NCBI GenBank assembly: GCA_002389465.1 | Contig: DGOT01000223.1 | Location: 8,679-16,760 of the forward strand | Reading direction: 5' to 3' | From: Bacteroidales bacterium UBA4459 | Lineage (GTDB): Bacteria > Bacteroidota > Bacteroidia > Bacteroidales > F082 | DNA: 8,082 bases | Shown: positions 5,994 to 8,082 of the stretch, piece after piece | Layout: each line of letters opens with the position of its first letter | How positions within the stretch are numbered: position 1 is the first letter of the stretch | The notes under the pieces: model-generated | What the model saw: only the letters and a program-made list of their open reading frames with translations | Databases searched by the model: none | Told to the model about the DNA's origin: nothing | Made by a program: the position numbers and the translations under genes

Positions 5994-7136
5994 TCATTTT
6001 AAATTTTCCCTGCCTTTCCAGTTATACCGGAAAACAAATGAGTAAACAGCAGTAAACACAATGTAAACCGGGTAGATCCAACCAAAAAGAAATAAGTAAT
6101 ACAGCGATTTTTTTCTTCCTGCAAATTCCGAAAAATGACGGAGCAGCGGAAAATCAACAACCATCTTCAATAACGAAAAAAGCAGGTATATAACAATGAA
6201 CCAGACTTTTAGTATAACGGAAAACAGGCTGAACAAAAGCAGCAGATTAAACATAAATACTACCAGGGAAACAAATACGGCCCACCACGACCGGTATGCT
6301 GTTGCTTTGGAAGCCCACCGTATACGCTGTTGCATAAATTGCTTCATATTCTCCGGAGGGTTTGTTTCCACAAGTGCATGCGGTGCTTTAATAAAATGTA
6401 TCTGTTTTGCTCCCCACTTTTTCGCAACTGCATGAAGCAGAAAAACATCGTCCCCCGAAGCACTTGACTTTCCTGCCTGCCGGGAAATCACGTTACGGTA
6501 GGTCTCTTTACTAAACATCAAATTGGCCCCGTTGGCCATTAACGGGAGGCTCAGGCCCAAAGATCCCGCACCTGAAGCAACGAGGCTCATAAAGTCCAGC
6601 ATAAAAAAGTGCCGTAACAAACCTTTTTTTTCAGCATAAACTACAGGGCCAATGATCATTTTCGGCTTTTTCAAAGTATAATATGTTGCCAGGCGTTGCA
6701 GCCAATTAGGACCCATAGTACAATCGCCGTCAGTTGTGGCAACAAGCTGGTATTTTGCTTTGTCAATCCCAGTATATATGGCCGCTTTTTTCCCTTCTGC
6801 TTCTGTTTCCAGTAAACTTATGTCTATGGTATCATTTTCTTCTCTAAAACTGTTTATCAACTTGACTGTATCATCTTCCGAATGATCATTAACCACGACA
6901 ATTTCATACTTATCACGAGGATAATCCTGCAAGGCGATTGCTTTTAGTAATTGTTCGACATGCCGGCTCTCGTTGCGCACAGCTACAACGATACTTATTT
7001 CAGAAAGCGGAGCGTTTGTTCTTTGATAAAAATGTTTAATCCGCAGCCAGCCAAAGGTAAAGAGGAAAACAACAACCATATAAAACATGGCAGAAGCAAC
7101 CAGCAGCCAAAAAAAACCTGTAATGAAGGGAAGCAT
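5994..7136 (-). CDS. Membrane glycosyltransferase, GT2 family
   Basis: A 380-residue inverting glycosyltransferase of the processive/membrane GT2 type, which transfers sugars from a nucleotide-sugar donor at the cytoplasmic face of the membrane. One helix at about 4-31 precedes the GT-A domain (about 45-275). Motifs: SIVVAVRNES (48-57), the nucleotide-binding VVVNDHSEDDT (80-90, Asp84), DGD at 136-138 as the DxD metal site, SGDD at 227-230 in the position of the ED catalytic motif, and QRIRW at 270-274, the QxxRW motif shared with cellulose/hyaluronan synthase-like enzymes. Hydrophobic helices follow at about 286-309, 311-330 and 345-368. Acceptor and product cannot be told from sequence. Being alone on its strand between ispD and ruvC, it has no glycan operon context, so it may serve a housekeeping lipid or envelope glycan. 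The ATG at 7136 gives a sensible membrane N-terminus. Confidence 0.88.
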   Translation of the reverse strand: MLPFITGFFWLLVASAMFYMVVVFLFTFGWLRIKHFYQRTNAPLSEISIVVAVRNESRHVEQLLKAIALQDYPRDKYEIVVVNDHSEDDTVKLINSFREENDTIDISLLETEAEGKKAAIYTGIDKAKYQLVATTDGDCTMGPNWLQRLATYYTLKKPKMIIGPVVYAEKKGLLRHFFMLDFMSLVASGAGSLGLSLPLMANGANLMFSKETYRNVISRQAGKSSASGDDVFLLHAVAKKWGAKQIHFIKAPHALVETNPPENMKQFMQQRIRWASKATAYRSWWAVFVSLVVFMFNLLLLFSLFSVILKVWFIVIYLLFSLLKMVVDFPLLRHFSEFAGRKKSLYYLFLFGWIYPVYIVFTAVYSFVFRYNWKGRENLK

Positions 7137-7167
7137 GAATTATAAATTAGTGTATGTTTCTTTTCTG

Positions 7168-7175
7168 TAAATTTG
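7168..7175 (+). promoter_or_regulatory. Candidate -7 element (TAAATTTG) of ruvC
   Basis: TAAATTTG matches TAnnTTTG exactly and would start transcription around 7180-7183. It lies downstream of the in-frame ATG at 7154, so if it is the promoter that ATG is not transcribed and translation must begin further on, at TTG 7196. No good -33 TTG is seen. Confidence 0.45.
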
Positions 7176-7195
7176 TTTCAAATAATTATGCATCA

Positions 7196-7747
7196 TTGGG
7201 TTCTGAACGCATCATATTAGGCATTGACCCCGGCACCACCATTATGGGTTACGGTTTGATTCACCAAGAGGGGAAGAAGATTAAACTCATCACCATGGGT
7301 GTGCTTAAGCTGAGCAAATACAACGATCACGCATTAAAATTAAAAAAGATTTTTGAACGAACGCTTGGATTGATCGAGGAATATCATCCGGACGAGCTGT
7401 CCATTGAAGCTCCGTTCTACGGAAAAAATGTTCAGTCAATGCTCAAACTGGGACGGGCGCAGGGGGTAGCTATGGCTGCCGGACTTTACAAAGAACTGCC
7501 CATTTTTGAATATTCTCCGAAAAAGATCAAGCAGTCAATCACCGGTAATGGCAATGCTTCGAAAGAGCAGGTAGCGGCCATGCTTGCTAACCTGGTTCAA
7601 TCCGATAAGGCCCCTGAATTTCTGGATGCCACCGATGGGTTGGCTGCGGCCGTGTGTCATTACTTCCAGGGAAACCATACCCAAAGCGGCAAAAGTTACA
7701 GCGGCTGGAAAAACTTTTTAAAAGACAATCCTGACAGAGTCGGATAA
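7196..7747 (+). CDS. ruvC: Holliday junction resolvase RuvC
   Basis: Endonuclease that cuts four-way recombination junctions as a dimer, working with the RuvAB branch-migration motor, whose genes are not in this window. From the TTG at 7196 it is 183 residues, a normal length. The RNase H-like acidic residues are all present: Asp11 in LGIDPGTT, Glu71 in SIEAPFYGKN, and Asp144 and Asp147 in DATDGLAAAVCH. LKLGRAQGVAMAA, ITGNGNASKEQVAAM and the C-terminal SYSGWKNF complete the Bacteroidota-type protein. An ATG at 7154 is in frame and would add 14 residues, MFLFCKFVSNNYAS, which do not resemble the family. The family normally begins only a few residues before IILGIDPGT, and a promoter-like TAAATTTG lies after that ATG, so TTG 7196 is preferred. 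It is divergent from the GT2 gene and converges with the next gene with only 6 bp between stop codons. Confidence 0.95.
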   Translation: MGSERIILGIDPGTTIMGYGLIHQEGKKIKLITMGVLKLSKYNDHALKLKKIFERTLGLIEEYHPDELSIEAPFYGKNVQSMLKLGRAQGVAMAAGLYKELPIFEYSPKKIKQSITGNGNASKEQVAAMLANLVQSDKAPEFLDATDGLAAAVCHYFQGNHTQSGKSYSGWKNFLKDNPDRVG

Positions 7748-7753
7748 CGAAAT

Positions 7754-8082
7754 TTATTTCTCCGTCAGCACCTCCATAGTATCTTCAATCTCTCCGGGTG
7801 TGCTTTTTATTTTCATAAATGTTCCCATAGTTAGTTCTGGCCAGTATAAAGCAATCCTGTATTTTCCGGCCAGCATAGTCGCTTCTTTTCCCTGGAGGAT
7901 GATCTCGTAAGGCATGTTAGCTATATGTCCTTCGCCCACTATTTCCAGAAAATGTTCTTCACCGGTCTCTTTATCCCAAAGCCCAACACCGAAGACAGTA
8001 ATCTGTTTATCAGGAAAAACCAGCTCAAAAACTTTGTGTGTATTTCCTTTTCCTTTATTCAAGTTGTTGCGAATTATTTCCA
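7754..8082 (-). CDS. Protein of unknown function (5' end at or beyond right edge)
   Basis: An open frame of 108 complete sense codons runs from the right edge to TAA at 7754-7756. I do not recognise it. It starts within the window as E-I-I-R-N-N-L-N-K-G-K and continues through VFELVFPDKQITVFGVGLWD, HFLEIVGEGH, MPYEIILQGKEATMLAGKYR and LYWPELTMGTFMKIKS to EDTMEVLTEK. Alternating hydrophobic and polar residues suggest a mainly beta-strand fold. There is no signal peptide, membrane helix or cysteine in the visible part. The last two bases of the window read TG on this strand, so an NTG start codon (for example ATG) one base outside is possible and would make a complete protein of about 109 residues; alternatively this is the C-terminal end of a longer protein. 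A TTG at 8062 is a less attractive start. That the reading frame is real is supported by its length, its regular composition and the close convergent packing against ruvC. Confidence 0.65.
   Translation of the reverse strand, partial: EIIRNNLNKGKGNTHKVFELVFPDKQITVFGVGLWDKETGEEHFLEIVGEGHIANMPYEIILQGKEATMLAGKYRIALYWPELTMGTFMKIKSTPGEIEDTMEVLTEK

Noticed and set aside
1..8082. Hidden mobile element, CRISPR array, tRNA gene or defence system
   Set aside because: I see no direct repeat series, terminal inverted repeats, transposase or integrase motifs, or tRNA-like cloverleaf, and nearly all the sequence is accounted for by conserved housekeeping genes.

Overview
This window looks like ordinary housekeeping chromosome from a member of the Bacteroidota, most likely of the Bacteroidales/Marinilabiliales type. 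Three things point there. The gene order ftsX - DUF3098 - uppP - truB - queA is one I recall from Bacteroidales genomes. The LeuS, QueA and RuvC proteins have Bacteroidota-style sequences. Several genes are preceded by the Bacteroidota -7 promoter element TAnnTTTG, and none has an obvious Shine-Dalgarno sequence. By eye the base composition is moderate (low 40s % GC) and even. I see no IS element, phage gene, tRNA, rRNA or CRISPR array, and no sign of recent transfer.

Layout. The 5' part of leuS (leucyl-tRNA synthetase) lies on the minus strand and runs off the left edge. A 164-bp divergent intergenic region separates it from a plus-strand run: ftsX (division ABC-transporter-like membrane subunit), a DUF3098 two-helix membrane protein, uppP (undecaprenyl-diphosphate phosphatase) and truB (tRNA pseudouridine-55 synthase). 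The last three are tightly spaced and probably cotranscribed. After 189 bp containing the best promoter in the window comes queA (queuosine biosynthesis), closed by a clear intrinsic terminator. ispD (MEP isoprenoid pathway) follows. It converges on a minus-strand membrane glycosyltransferase of family GT2, with an inverted repeat between them. The GT2 gene is divergent from ruvC (Holliday junction resolvase), which converges with a minus-strand gene of unknown function cut by the right edge.

The functions form two loose themes. Envelope and isoprenoid lipid: FtsX, UppP, IspD, the GT2 enzyme and perhaps DUF3098; IspD feeds the isoprenoid pool from which undecaprenyl phosphate is made, and UppP recycles that carrier. 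tRNA and translation: LeuS, TruB, QueA. I read this as conserved neighbourhood rather than a dedicated system.

I did not find an exciting undescribed system. The points most worth a second look are the uncharacterised DUF3098 protein between ftsX and uppP, the start of ruvC (probably TTG, because the upstream ATG lies before a promoter-like element), a divergent stretch in a usually conserved QueA motif, and the unrecognised gene at the right edge.
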